The position numbers and the translations under genes were made by a program. The notes under the pieces are model-generated. The model saw nothing but the letters and a program-made list of their open reading frames with translations. It was not told the DNA's origin and made no database searches. DNA of 64,000 nucleotides from Parendozoicomonas callyspongiae. Lineage in GTDB: Bacteria > Pseudomonadota > Gammaproteobacteria > Pseudomonadales > Endozoicomonadaceae. Of this stretch, positions 54,578-63,247 are shown piece after piece. The stretch spans positions 1 to 64,000 of the forward strand of contig NZ_JAMFLX010000015.1 of NCBI RefSeq assembly GCF_023502345.1. The letters run 5' to 3'. Within the stretch, counting starts at the first letter, position 1; the number at the start of each line of letters is the position of its first letter.

Positions 54578-54624
54578 ATCAATATGATCGGGGAAGGCTG
54601 CAGATCTTTCCCGGCCTCTTCGGC

Positions 54625-54763
54625 TTAGGTTCTGTTGGCATAATTTTGTGCGATTCAGTGGCTCAGAAAGCCGCTAATCACAAGAAAGGCTTGCGAAGGT
54701 GTAGTGGTTCTACATCAAGCAAGCCTGGCGCTGAATGCACAAACTTATGTCAACAGAACCTAA
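54625..54763. mobile_element. MITE-like inverted-repeat element, 139 bp
   Basis: Terminal inverted repeats of 19 bp (54625-54643 and 54745-54763) differ at one position; they read TTAGGTTCTGTTG then G or A then CATAA. Similarity continues inward (TTTGTGC, ATTCAG, then AGGCTTG/CAAGCCT and GTAG/CTAC), so nearly the whole element can fold into one long hairpin. It encodes nothing convincing. A TA at each end would fit TA target duplication as in IS630/mariner-type elements, but the family is not proven. It sits between the MdlB-like gene and the glutathione synthetase start. Confidence 0.75.
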
Positions 54764-54789
54764 TCAAGGCACAGGAATGGAGCCTGAAT

Positions 54790-56247
54790 ATGCCCTTTAT
54801 TCCCCATCCGGAACTTCCCTCTCAGGTTATTGATGAAGCCTGTGAATGGGCCATGATGCATGGCATGGCGATGAAAACCAGTACCGGCACAGCCCGGCAC
54901 TGTGCGTTCAGCCTGACTCCGGTTGCAATCAAACGTGATGTTTTCAATGGGCTGAAGGCAGCGACGCCTTTGATTGCCCGGCTTATTCACAATGTTTCGG
55001 AAGACCACGCTTTTGTTCAGCAAATCATGAAAGATGTGAGTCAGGCAGATCCATTTTTTGGACGGCTGCTGAAGCTACACAGACAGATTCATGGTGGCAG
55101 TTCACAGAGAATTGAAGCTCCTCGTCAGCCACTGCTGATGATGCGGACTGACTATATGGACGGCCGTGTTCAGGGGCCCAAGGTGGTCGAGTTTAATGGT
55201 ATTGCTGCTGGTATGGGGCCTTTTGGGCAGCGTATTCATGAACTTCATACTTATCTGCAAAACCAGTGGGGCGAAGCCTTCCAGCACTGGGCTGACAGCG
55301 ATGATGGTGAACTGGCTTTAAATAACTGCATGAATGAGCTGGCCAGTGGTGTTGCACAGACTGCAAAGCGTATACGCTCAGAAGCCGGTGATTGTGGCCA
55401 GCCAGTTTTTCTGATGGTGGTTCAGGACAGTGAAGATAATGTCTATGACCAGCATCTTCTCGAAATGGAGTTGCAGAAGCTTGGTGTGCGCACGGTGCGT
55501 CGTACCTTCCGCCAGCTCCATGACCAGCTTTATACCGGAGGCAATAACCGGTTAATGCTGAAGGATATCGGCAGTCTGGATGTTGTTTACCTGCGGGCCG
55601 GCTACCAGCTCTGCGATTACCAGTCGACAGATCTCCTTGAAGATGAGTGCTGTGAGGCCTTGTCCCAGACCCGGGTATTTATTGAGAAGCATGCGGTGGC
55701 CGTTAATGCCACTGTCAGTCAGCAGCTGGCCACCAGTAAAACCATGCAGATGGTTCTAACCATGATGCCGCCGGAAGAGCTGACCCGCTGGGGGCTATCA
55801 CTCTATGAAGCCGAAACCATCCAGGAGTATCTTGCTGATATGTTGCCTGTTACATCCGATACCGCTAAATGGTTTGCGGAAAAAGGCGATCCCGACCAGT
55901 GGGTTCTGAAAAATCAGGGAGAAGGTGGCGGTCACTGTGTATTTGGTGAAGATATTCTGCCCGCAATCAAGGCCATGCCGGAAAGTGCGTTCAAGGCATG
56001 GGCACTGATGCGAAGACTGTACCCCCATGAGCGTCAGCGTCCGGCACTTGCTGTGCGTGATGGTTATACCAAAGAGGTTAACGATCTGATCAGTGAGGTT
56101 GGCCTGTTCACTATTCACTTCAATGGTGAACCTTTGACTGACCAAAATGGTTATGCGGGATACCTGATTCGAAGCAAACCATCGACAGCAACAGAAGGCG
56201 GTGTCCATAGTGGGCAGGGAATGCTGGACTCGCTACTTCTTGTTTGA
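54790..56247 (+). CDS. Eukaryotic-type glutathione synthetase
   Basis: About 485 residues, the length of eukaryotic GSS and much longer than bacterial GshB. It joins gamma-glutamylcysteine and glycine with ATP. Matching landmarks: VVEFNGIAAGMG (equivalent of EVNTIS), VYLRAGYQLCDY (equivalent of YRxGY), NATVSQQLATSKTMQMVL (equivalent of QLAGTKKVQ), the glycine-rich lid KNQGEGGGHCVFGED (Gly-rich triad 379-381), and GYAGYLIRSKPSTATEGGV near the C-terminus. I chose ATG 54790, with GGAG 7 bases upstream; the longer frame from TTG 54646 runs through the MITE-like element. It completes the glutathione pathway begun by gshA. Confidence 0.88.
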   Translation: MPFIPHPELPSQVIDEACEWAMMHGMAMKTSTGTARHCAFSLTPVAIKRDVFNGLKAATPLIARLIHNVSEDHAFVQQIMKDVSQADPFFGRLLKLHRQIHGGSSQRIEAPRQPLLMMRTDYMDGRVQGPKVVEFNGIAAGMGPFGQRIHELHTYLQNQWGEAFQHWADSDDGELALNNCMNELASGVAQTAKRIRSEAGDCGQPVFLMVVQDSEDNVYDQHLLEMELQKLGVRTVRRTFRQLHDQLYTGGNNRLMLKDIGSLDVVYLRAGYQLCDYQSTDLLEDECCEALSQTRVFIEKHAVAVNATVSQQLATSKTMQMVLTMMPPEELTRWGLSLYEAETIQEYLADMLPVTSDTAKWFAEKGDPDQWVLKNQGEGGGHCVFGEDILPAIKAMPESAFKAWALMRRLYPHERQRPALAVRDGYTKEVNDLISEVGLFTIHFNGEPLTDQNGYAGYLIRSKPSTATEGGVHSGQGMLDSLLLV

Positions 56248-56297
56248 ACCTCTTCATAAAACGCTAGACGACATATGATTTATAATATTTGGATCTA

Positions 56298-56336
56298 TTG
56301 CACGGTACTAAACGATCTAAACTGTGTGCCGTGCAA
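56298..56336 (+). terminator. Hairpin after the glutathione synthetase gene
   Basis: An 8-bp stem TTGCACGG/CCGTGCAA with a long loop lies 50 bases after the stop. It is a possible terminator; no T-run follows. Confidence 0.4.
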
Positions 56337-56373
56337 GGTTATCCAATAACAAAACAATAACCCTGTAAGCCTT

Positions 56374-56431
56374 AGAAGCTGTCTGAAAAGTCCCGTAGCA
56401 GTAGCAGCGCACGACTTTTCAGACAGCTTCT
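56374..56431. repeat. 58-bp element with 19-bp perfect inverted repeats
   Basis: The arms AGAAGCTGTCTGAAAAGTC and its exact complement are separated by a 20-base loop. The length and perfection exceed an ordinary terminator and resemble a short mobile palindrome or the paired ends of an insertion sequence remnant. It could also end the glutathione cluster transcript. Confidence 0.55.
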
Positions 56432-56475
56432 TATAGATACCTTTCAGTTCAGGGGGAAGGCTGAAAGCCTCGTGT

Positions 56476-58989
56476 ATGCTACCTAAGAAAGTACTAATTG
56501 TTATTTCAGGGATTATGTTTGCGGTTGCGATAAGTGTTGCAAAAGCAGGAGGGGGTGATGGTAGTAGCAGTGTTAAGGCTAGGCCAAAATCCCTTCCGGC
56601 TGATTTTGAGTCATATTTTATTAATCTCAAACTGTGGAAAAGTGAAGATGTGATTGATGGTAGTAACCGCTGCCAGTCTCCCCTTACGAAGAATGTGCAA
56701 ATGGAATTATTGCAAGAGATATTATTTGAGTGCGCAGATGAAACAAAGAAGCTGTTGGGGAGGGGATTGCCTGCTCCCCCTTTTCCAACAGTTATACCAG
56801 CCTCACCTTCTCTGGAAATTTCCCGGAAATTTGACAGTTTAGTTTCAACCAGCCAGTCGGGGATTTCATCTCAAACGTCTGTTTCAGATAATTCAGATAG
56901 CGATTGCATGAGGGGTGATTTTAACAGTTCTTCTAGTTGTTCCTCTATAGATGTCCGGGAAAATGATGGTGTCACTTCACAAGACAAAGGTTTCGAAACA
57001 CTTTTGGCTCAGGCATTAGATGAAAAGAGTACGAAACCCCTTCTTTCCAGAAGGAATGCAATGTTGGAGATACCTGCTTTAGATTATTCGAAAATTGTTC
57101 AATGGGGGATGCAGTCATCAGGGACGGATCATTTTGTGTTGCCTGTTTCTTGGGATATTACAACAAATGGAAAGTTATGGCAGCCAGATCAAAATGACGT
57201 ATATGGAGACTTCAACAAGATAATTGCGCCTCTCACAAAGAATGAGTTTCTGCAACCTTCAACAAACGTCTACAAGGAGATTGAATTTGTTTATGGGATA
57301 GTGGTTAGAATCTTTGGCTGGAAAATGCCAGAACATTCTGGGGCTGGCCGTGACACGAAACCGCTTGCAGAGCTTCTGTTTCATTCGACGGGGGTAAAAA
57401 ACAATAAAAAAAACAACCCTGTCTGGTTAAATAGCCTGCCAGCCAGCGCTGCAGAACCGTTTGCCCAGATTGTTCAAAATAATGTTCTTCCACTTTTGAG
57501 CGAATATGTCCAGAAGTTTCAGCCAGAGTTCCAGTTTTTTTTAAATAATGTTCATGGAAAAGATCTTGGAGAGACATTTGCCTTAATACCTGATAACAAA
57601 AAAGCTAAGTACATTGATTGCTATTTTAGTGAGCAAGGCTTGACTGTTGCTATATCCAGTTTTTATGGCAATACAGCGGGAGATTTGGGAGTCAGTGATG
57701 CTAATGTTGTCAGTACTCTGCAGCTAGAGTACGACTTTGCTGGCGGCGAAGGTAGTAATAGGGCACTTCGATGCAGTGGGGTTCATCTGTCCAGTCATTT
57801 CACAAATACTGAAAAGGGAAGGAGGTCTCAAAGGGATAGGACGAGAAGTAAGACGAATAGCTCAAGCCAAAGCTTACTGAATGCTGACAGAGCAAGCATG
57901 AAGAGGCGTTTATCTAGAGATCAATCTTCCTTGTTGGCAACCAGTAACAAAGAACAAGCACTTCCTCAAGATCAGTTTTGTGCACCAGTGTTTTCAGGCC
58001 TTCAGGCTGATATTGATTCATCTGCTGAAACAGTCAGGTTAATGCACTTTGATAACAAGCTTCTAGCCATTCGGGGTGTAAGTGTAATCAGTGCAGATAA
58101 ACAAGAACAGATAACTGATGATTTTGTCGAATCTGCTGATATTTATAGCCTCCACCTTCTTGGGCTGCGTTCTCGTGATGCTCTTGAAACTATGCGAACA
58201 GATTTCCAAAGTTGGTATAAATCAAAAGTACTGGAACATAAAAAAGCCTTATCCGCTCTTAAATCTGGACATCCTGATTTTGAGGCGGAAGTCATTAAGG
58301 AAGTAAATCTTTCTAATGAAATTTTTGCGGAAATCAAAAGAGTTAGCCCTAAAATTATATTTCATTCTGGTGAAATTTCATTGCAAACCTATGAAGGCTT
58401 ACAGAATTTGTTAAGTTTATATAAAGACATGAATAAACGTGCAGATTTGTGGTACCGGAAAGCCTTAGACTTGTATGAGAAATGCAAGTGTCAACCTATG
58501 TTTACTGATCAGCAAGTTCAGCAGCTGGTGATATTGTTCAATTCTATTGTTCAGGAAGAAAAGTATTTTAGGGGGGCGAGATCTATGCTTGGTAGTAAGG
58601 CGAGAACATTAGAAAGAGAAGTACAGAAAGTATACAGAGATGCAGGATTAATGTTTCTTGCCAGAGATTATCAATTTCAAGCACTGCTTTATTATCATGC
58701 CTTGATAACGAAGCTGATTGAACTGATCCTCACCAAGGGTGATTTTGGGACAGGAGAAATTCCTGTGCTGCTGGGTTTTTTGCAGCAGCAAGTTTTAAAG
58801 GACGATCTGCCGAAAGTTATAAAAAAAATAGTTAGTGATCTTGGGTACCAGGGTATTAGTGCCGATGACATTGAGTCTCTTGAGAGACTTGGGGAGCTTA
58901 TCATCAGTTACTTTCCAGCTAGTGGTGGAGACGTAGAGGTTCGAAGAGTTATGAGTGTCTGTTTGTCAGGGCTTCGTTTAAATATATAG
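56476..58989 (+). CDS. Large secreted protein, unknown function
   Basis: 837 residues, not recognised. The N-terminus is a clear Sec signal (MLPKKVLIVISG, then IMFAVAISVAKA; cleavage near residue 25). A Ser-rich, low-complexity stretch (about 110-160) precedes a central region with aromatic and hydrophobic blocks, then another Ser/Arg/Lys-rich linker (about 450-500), then a long helical C-terminal half (about 550-837). The gene is A/T-rich relative to the operon on its left, as for the tandem secreted proteins at 44-46 kb. ATG 56476 has only a distant GGGGGAAGG, but it keeps the signal intact. An exported, possibly host-directed protein is a guess. Confidence 0.78.
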   Translation: MLPKKVLIVISGIMFAVAISVAKAGGGDGSSSVKARPKSLPADFESYFINLKLWKSEDVIDGSNRCQSPLTKNVQMELLQEILFECADETKKLLGRGLPAPPFPTVIPASPSLEISRKFDSLVSTSQSGISSQTSVSDNSDSDCMRGDFNSSSSCSSIDVRENDGVTSQDKGFETLLAQALDEKSTKPLLSRRNAMLEIPALDYSKIVQWGMQSSGTDHFVLPVSWDITTNGKLWQPDQNDVYGDFNKIIAPLTKNEFLQPSTNVYKEIEFVYGIVVRIFGWKMPEHSGAGRDTKPLAELLFHSTGVKNNKKNNPVWLNSLPASAAEPFAQIVQNNVLPLLSEYVQKFQPEFQFFLNNVHGKDLGETFALIPDNKKAKYIDCYFSEQGLTVAISSFYGNTAGDLGVSDANVVSTLQLEYDFAGGEGSNRALRCSGVHLSSHFTNTEKGRRSQRDRTRSKTNSSSQSLLNADRASMKRRLSRDQSSLLATSNKEQALPQDQFCAPVFSGLQADIDSSAETVRLMHFDNKLLAIRGVSVISADKQEQITDDFVESADIYSLHLLGLRSRDALETMRTDFQSWYKSKVLEHKKALSALKSGHPDFEAEVIKEVNLSNEIFAEIKRVSPKIIFHSGEISLQTYEGLQNLLSLYKDMNKRADLWYRKALDLYEKCKCQPMFTDQQVQQLVILFNSIVQEEKYFRGARSMLGSKARTLEREVQKVYRDAGLMFLARDYQFQALLYYHALITKLIELILTKGDFGTGEIPVLLGFLQQQVLKDDLPKVIKKIVSDLGYQGISADDIESLERLGELIISYFPASGGDVEVRRVMSVCLSGLRLNI

Positions 58990-59190
58990 AGATTTTTTTG
59001 GGTTGAGGCTCTTCTGGCTAGTTGATGAAAAGGATCAAACAACTTTTCAGTATCTAAATGCATTACAGTGGGTTTGCTATCGTTTCTTGTGGAAATCTTG
59101 TGATCATTGACCTTGCTCATAGAACCCCTCTGGAGTAAACAGTATCTACTCATCCTTCATTCACGGAATTTCTCCAGGTTCCGATTGCGC

Positions 59191-60339
59191 TTAACGAAAA
59201 CGAAGGTTGGACGGCTTAAGGTCAGAGATTGACCTGCACCCCATCAGTTTCATGTCCCGAATCAGCTCATTCTGCAGATTCTGAAGCGCTCTCTCCACGC
59301 CAGGCTGACCAGCAGCTGCCAGCGCATACAGGTATAGCCTTCCTCCTGAGCAGGCTTTTGCCCCGAGGGATAAGGCCTTAAGAATATGTGTACCCCGGCG
59401 TATGCCTCCGTCACAAATTACATCGATTCTGTCCCCTACGGCATCTACAATTTCTGCGAGCTGGTCAAAGGGGGAGCGTGAGCCATCCAGCTGCCTGCCG
59501 CCATGATTGGAAACCATAATTCCGGCAGCTCCAATATCGACAGCTCTTCGGGCATCTTCAACCGACATGATCCCTTTGAGAATCAATGGCTTTCCCCAGT
59601 ATTGAATGATTTCCTCGGCTGCCTGCCAGTTCATGGATTGATCCAGCATGGTGTTGAAATAATTGGCAACAGAAAGTGGAATGCTGGAACCCTCTTTCAC
59701 ATATCCTTCAAGTTGCGGCAGGTGAAACCCGCCACAGCGTAAATAGTTGATTCCCCAAAGCGGATGAATGACATAGCTGAGCAGGCTTTTCAGGGTGAAG
59801 CGAATGGGTACCGTAAACCCTGTCGCCAGGTCTCGCTCTCTATTACCTCCCACGGAGGTATCAACGGTAATAGTCAAAACATCAAAATCTGCATTTTTAC
59901 AGCGATCAATCATATTGCGGGTTAGCCCTTTGTCTTTATGAACATAGAGTTGAAACATCTTGGGAGTATGAATGGCAGCACTTATCTGTTCGATACTGGC
60001 TGTTCCTAATGATGAAAGCCCGAACATGGTGCCAAATTTCTCAGCAGCTTTACCGACCCCCATCTCACCATGAAAATGAAACAGTCTCTGCAGTGCCGTT
60101 GGAGAGAGAAGCAGCGGCATGCTTATTTTCTGCCCAACGACTGTTGTTGAAAGGTCAACCTCTTCAACACCGGCAAGAACACTGGGAACCAGGTCGCAAG
60201 AGTTAAACGCCTCAGTATTGCGGCGGCAGGTCATCTCATCATCTGCTGCTCCATCGATATAGTGAAAAATGGGAGATGGAAGCTTTCTCCTGGCCAGTTC
60301 ACGAAAGTCATAGGTTGAGTGACAATCTTTCAATTTCAT
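59191..60339 (-). CDS. FMN-dependent alpha-hydroxy acid dehydrogenase, LldD-like
   Basis: 382 residues, the LldD/glycolate oxidase family. Visible: YIDGAADDEMTCRRN near the N-terminus, LLSPTALQRLFHFHGE, LYVHKDKGLT, the FMN-contacting LTITVDTSVGGNRERDL, and the catalytic stretch SNHGGRQLDGSRSP (His and Arg, about 284-297) followed by DVICDGGIRRGTHILKALSLGA. It oxidises a 2-hydroxy acid such as L-lactate, probably passing electrons to quinone. No lactate permease or regulator is adjacent, so the substrate is open. No good SD precedes the ATG. Confidence 0.92.
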   Translation of the reverse strand: MKLKDCHSTYDFRELARRKLPSPIFHYIDGAADDEMTCRRNTEAFNSCDLVPSVLAGVEEVDLSTTVVGQKISMPLLLSPTALQRLFHFHGEMGVGKAAEKFGTMFGLSSLGTASIEQISAAIHTPKMFQLYVHKDKGLTRNMIDRCKNADFDVLTITVDTSVGGNRERDLATGFTVPIRFTLKSLLSYVIHPLWGINYLRCGGFHLPQLEGYVKEGSSIPLSVANYFNTMLDQSMNWQAAEEIIQYWGKPLILKGIMSVEDARRAVDIGAAGIMVSNHGGRQLDGSRSPFDQLAEIVDAVGDRIDVICDGGIRRGTHILKALSLGAKACSGGRLYLYALAAAGQPGVERALQNLQNELIRDMKLMGCRSISDLKPSNLRFR

Positions 60340-60510
60340 GGAGGACCAGTGATGCAGCTATTTGTTTGATTCTGATTTATAGCAAGAATTCGGTTGAGTT
60401 CAATCCACATAGGTATACTCTTGAGTCAGGGCAATAATCAGAAGCAAGGGCTATATTCTCGAGTTGGTCATTCAAATAAATATTGTCTGAAACTTATACA
60501 GGTACCATAT

Positions 60511-60933
60511 ATGAATATTCACTCTGTAGCCGGAATGGCTGTTATTTCTGCGGATACTGAATCCAGCGCCACCCTTTATTGTGATGTGATGGGTCTGGAT
60601 ATGAAGACCGAGGATGATTACCGCTATACCAATCAGCTTGATGGAGCCAAGCACTTTGGTATCTGGTCGTTAAATGATGCAGCCAATGCCTGCTATGGAA
60701 CAGAACTGTGGCCGGATAACGTGCCAGTGCCGCAGACCACGATCGAGTTTGAGTTCAGAGATACCCAGGCAGTCGCGGATGCTGTGAATGAGATGAAAGA
60801 AAAGGGTTACACCTTTGTTCATGATGTTCGCATGGAGCCCTGGGGACAGACCTTAGCCAGGTTTATTAGTCCGGAAGGTGTTCTTATTGGTTTAAGCTAT
60901 GCCCCCTGGCAGCATGGTGATGAACAAAAATAA
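60511..60933 (+). CDS. VOC-family protein
   Basis: About 140 residues, one glyoxalase/bleomycin-resistance module pair: MNIHSVAGMAVISADTESSATLY at the start and FISPEGVLIGLSYAPW at the end, with TIEFEFRD as the middle strand. The conserved metal ligands are only partly present, so the activity cannot be given. ATG 60511 with AGG upstream is chosen over the ORF start at 60394, because the domain begins there. It lies 12 bases before the GNAT gene and is probably co-transcribed with it. Confidence 0.82.
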   Translation: MNIHSVAGMAVISADTESSATLYCDVMGLDMKTEDDYRYTNQLDGAKHFGIWSLNDAANACYGTELWPDNVPVPQTTIEFEFRDTQAVADAVNEMKEKGYTFVHDVRMEPWGQTLARFISPEGVLIGLSYAPWQHGDEQK

Positions 60934-60945
60934 TTTGAGGACGTT

Positions 60946-61413
60946 GTGAAAATTCGAATTGCACTAACAGAGGATCTGAATGCCATCTGCTCCTTATCTG
61001 GGCAGATTAACAGCATGCATTTTTCCCATGCCCCAAATGTTTTTTCTATTCCTGAAGAGACAGAAAACAGAGCATTCTGGGCGGAAGAAGTAAACTCTGA
61101 TAGTGATGTCTTTTATGTGGCAGAGGTTGAAGGGAAGATAGTCGGATTGATTACGGCACACATCACCAGAAACTCAGAACTCTGTTTTATTGCAAACCAC
61201 CCTGTCTGCCGTATCGATACTGTCGTGGTGGATCATTCATGCCGTGGAAAAGGTGTAGGGCAGATGTTGATGGGGGCTGTTGAGGAATGGGCAAAGCAGC
61301 AAAAGGCCAGTGAAATTCGTCTGGAAGTCATGGAGTTCAACAAGAGTGCCCAGGATTTCTATGCAGCTGGTGGTTATGAAATCCAGTCACGCATTATGGC
61401 GAAAACAATTTGA
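60946..61413 (+). CDS. GNAT acetyltransferase
   Basis: 155 residues starting at GTG 60946, with GAGGA at 60937-60941 just upstream. Typical GNAT order: KIRIALTEDLNAICSLSGQI, then FYVAEVEGKIVGLITAH, then RIDTVVVDHSCRGKGVGQMLM (acetyl-CoA binding R/Q-x-x-G-x-G/A), then EIRLEVMEFNKSAQDFYAAGGYE. It has all four motifs. The acceptor is unknown. It forms a pair with the VOC gene. Confidence 0.9.
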   Translation: MKIRIALTEDLNAICSLSGQINSMHFSHAPNVFSIPEETENRAFWAEEVNSDSDVFYVAEVEGKIVGLITAHITRNSELCFIANHPVCRIDTVVVDHSCRGKGVGQMLMGAVEEWAKQQKASEIRLEVMEFNKSAQDFYAAGGYEIQSRIMAKTI

Positions 61414-61678
61414 TCAGGAACAATGAAATAGAAACATGATGCAATTGATTGCACTTATTGCTTGAATCCAGCAATACTGGCTCAAGGAAGGTGATAGAAA
61501 ATAATGGAGGTCATTTTGAGTCAACAATCTATGGAGAAATTAGTAAGGAGCACATATCGCGTTACTGGTGTGATCTGAATACGCCCTGATAATAAAAAAG
61601 GAAACAACCTGGTTGGGTCTTTCATTTGAGAAAGACAGGCCGGGCCAGTTGATGGGAGCATATCCCGAGGGAGGCGCT

Positions 61679-62017
61679 ATGATCCGAATGGCTGTTGAGA
61701 GTGACCTGAGCCAGATTATGTCTATCTGGATGGATAACAGCACCGATAACCGGACTGATTATATTGGCAGAGATGATGTTCTATCCATCATCCAAAGCGG
61801 CGAGTTGGAGAACGAATGCAGACGACTGCTTGATCATACTTATGTCGCAGAGAATAAGGATGGTATTAGCGGTTTGGTCATTATTAGAGATGGAGCTATC
61901 GAGCGGCTGATGGTACAGGGAGATTATCAGGGCCTTTACGTTGGCGACTATCTCTATAATTTCGCGTTTTCCAAAGTTGGAAATCAACCTCAAGAAATAA
62001 AAGTTCTCACTGATTAG
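61679..62017 (+). CDS. Truncated GNAT-like protein
   Basis: About 112 residues from ATG 61679, with GGGAGG a few bases upstream. It begins like a GNAT (MIRMAVESDLSQIMSIW) and contains DHTYVAENKDGISGLVII and an acetyl-CoA-binding-like QGDYQGLYVGDYLYNFAF, but stops soon after, without the C-terminal half (no N-x-A-x-xFYE-x-xGF). It could be a decayed gene or a minimal variant. The 265 bp before it hold no other supportable gene. Confidence 0.6.
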   Translation: MIRMAVESDLSQIMSIWMDNSTDNRTDYIGRDDVLSIIQSGELENECRRLLDHTYVAENKDGISGLVIIRDGAIERLMVQGDYQGLYVGDYLYNFAFSKVGNQPQEIKVLTD

Positions 62018-62354
62018 ATGAAAATTTGAGTGAAAGTTTAGTGTGTGGCTATTTCTCTGTTTAATTTAAATGGCCACATGCTGAGTTAATTTATTTGTAT
62101 TGTGGTTAAATTATTTTTGCTTGGTTTCTATAATCAATTTTATCTAAAAGTTTTTGTGTTTTCTTTTTGATTTTATTTTGATTTTTAATTATTGATCCTG
62201 GTTAACATTAACGGACGTATTGGTATTTTATTTCGCGTTTGAGTGCCTTCTTTAACTTATTGAAATGTAATACGGTTTTACAAATTGATCATGTTTCTGG
62301 CAGTTCACTTATTGTAGTGACAGCCGTAAAGATAAAATGATTGTTTAGGGGCGC
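62018..62354. other. Very A/T-rich spacer
   Basis: About 340 bp, strongly T-rich, with no open frame of note and no inverted repeats that stand out. Probably a promoter region for the following small gene. Confidence 0.4.
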
Positions 62355-62357
62355 GTG

Positions 62358-62564
62358 ATGATAACACCAATATTGAGAACGGCCTTTTTACTGTCTTCTT
62401 TTATTACACTACCTGCAGGTGTTGGTAGTCATGATGTTAACGTCGTTTCAGACTCCCAAATTCATATTGCTGAGAAGTTTAGCCGGATTGAGGAGAAAGC
62501 GGTGTCCAGCTCTGTCCCTGTGTTCCAGGAATGGGAGCGGTGGGAGGTCTGGATTAGAAACTAA
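62358..62564 (+). CDS. Possible small exported protein
   Basis: 68 residues from ATG 62358 (or one more from GTG 62355). The N-terminus looks like a signal peptide (MITPILRTAFLLSSFITLPAGVGS), followed by a short charged mature part of about 44 residues ending WERWEVWIRN. GGGG lies 6-9 bases upstream. No family is recognised, and the call rests only on the signal-like start and the ribosome site. Confidence 0.4.
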   Translation: MITPILRTAFLLSSFITLPAGVGSHDVNVVSDSQIHIAEKFSRIEEKAVSSSVPVFQEWERWEVWIRN

Positions 62565-62639
62565 CAGAAGTTATAACTGCCTGGTGTTCCCAAAGAAAGA
62601 ATGGCAAACCGATACTGATAATAAAAGGAGAAGGTGTCT

Positions 62640-63137
62640 ATGGATATCAAACTGTTGTCCACTGATGATTTAAACCATCTTTATGATTTTGAGTGTCGGA
62701 ACAGGGATTGGTTTGAGCGTTTTGTGTCTCCCCGTAGTCCGGGGTATTTTATTTTTGAAGACTTCAAAGAAATTATCAGAGAATTATTGGAGGAGCAAAG
62801 TCGTGGCAAAATCCATATGTATGTGGCGTACGAGAATAGCCATATAGTTGCTCGTATTAATCTCACCAATATTGAGGATGGTGTGGCAGATCTGGGTTAC
62901 CGTGTCTGCCAAAGTGTTGTGAGTAAAGGTGTGGCAACAGAGTCCGTGGCGCGGGTGCTGAATATCAGTCGTGAAGCCCATGGCATACGAAAGATCAATG
63001 CTAAAACGTCTAATGTGAACAAAGCTTCACAGGCTGTTCTAAAGAAAAACAGATTTACCCAGTCTCATACAGATACCGAAACTGTTGAGTTCAATGGTGA
63101 GTGTATCAATTATCTGTATTACGAAATTACAGTTTAA
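62640..63137 (+). CDS. GNAT acetyltransferase, tandem paralog 1
   Basis: About 165 residues from ATG 62640, with AAGGAG 9 bases upstream. RimJ/RimL-like: LYDFECRNRDWFERF at the N-terminus, IVARINLTNIEDGVADLGYR, then VVSKGVATESVARVL as the acetyl-CoA loop, and NKASQAVLKKNRF. It shares its N-terminal signature (RN[RK]DWFERFV-P-R-PGYF) with the next gene, so the two arose by duplication. Substrate unknown. Confidence 0.85.
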   Translation: MDIKLLSTDDLNHLYDFECRNRDWFERFVSPRSPGYFIFEDFKEIIRELLEEQSRGKIHMYVAYENSHIVARINLTNIEDGVADLGYRVCQSVVSKGVATESVARVLNISREAHGIRKINAKTSNVNKASQAVLKKNRFTQSHTDTETVEFNGECINYLYYEITV

Positions 63138-63247
63138 TTTTTCAGAACGGCAGTCCCTTCCAAAGCATTTTGTTACCAAATGTGATGGAGGGGGTGTTTC
63201 ATGTTAGAGTGCGTCAAAATCCGTATTCGGAAGGGAATAATGCTCGG

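Noticed and set aside
54646-54789. Longer N-terminus for the glutathione synthetase from TTG 54646.
   Set aside because: This part lies within the MITE-like element, and a good ribosome binding site precedes ATG 54790 where homology starts.
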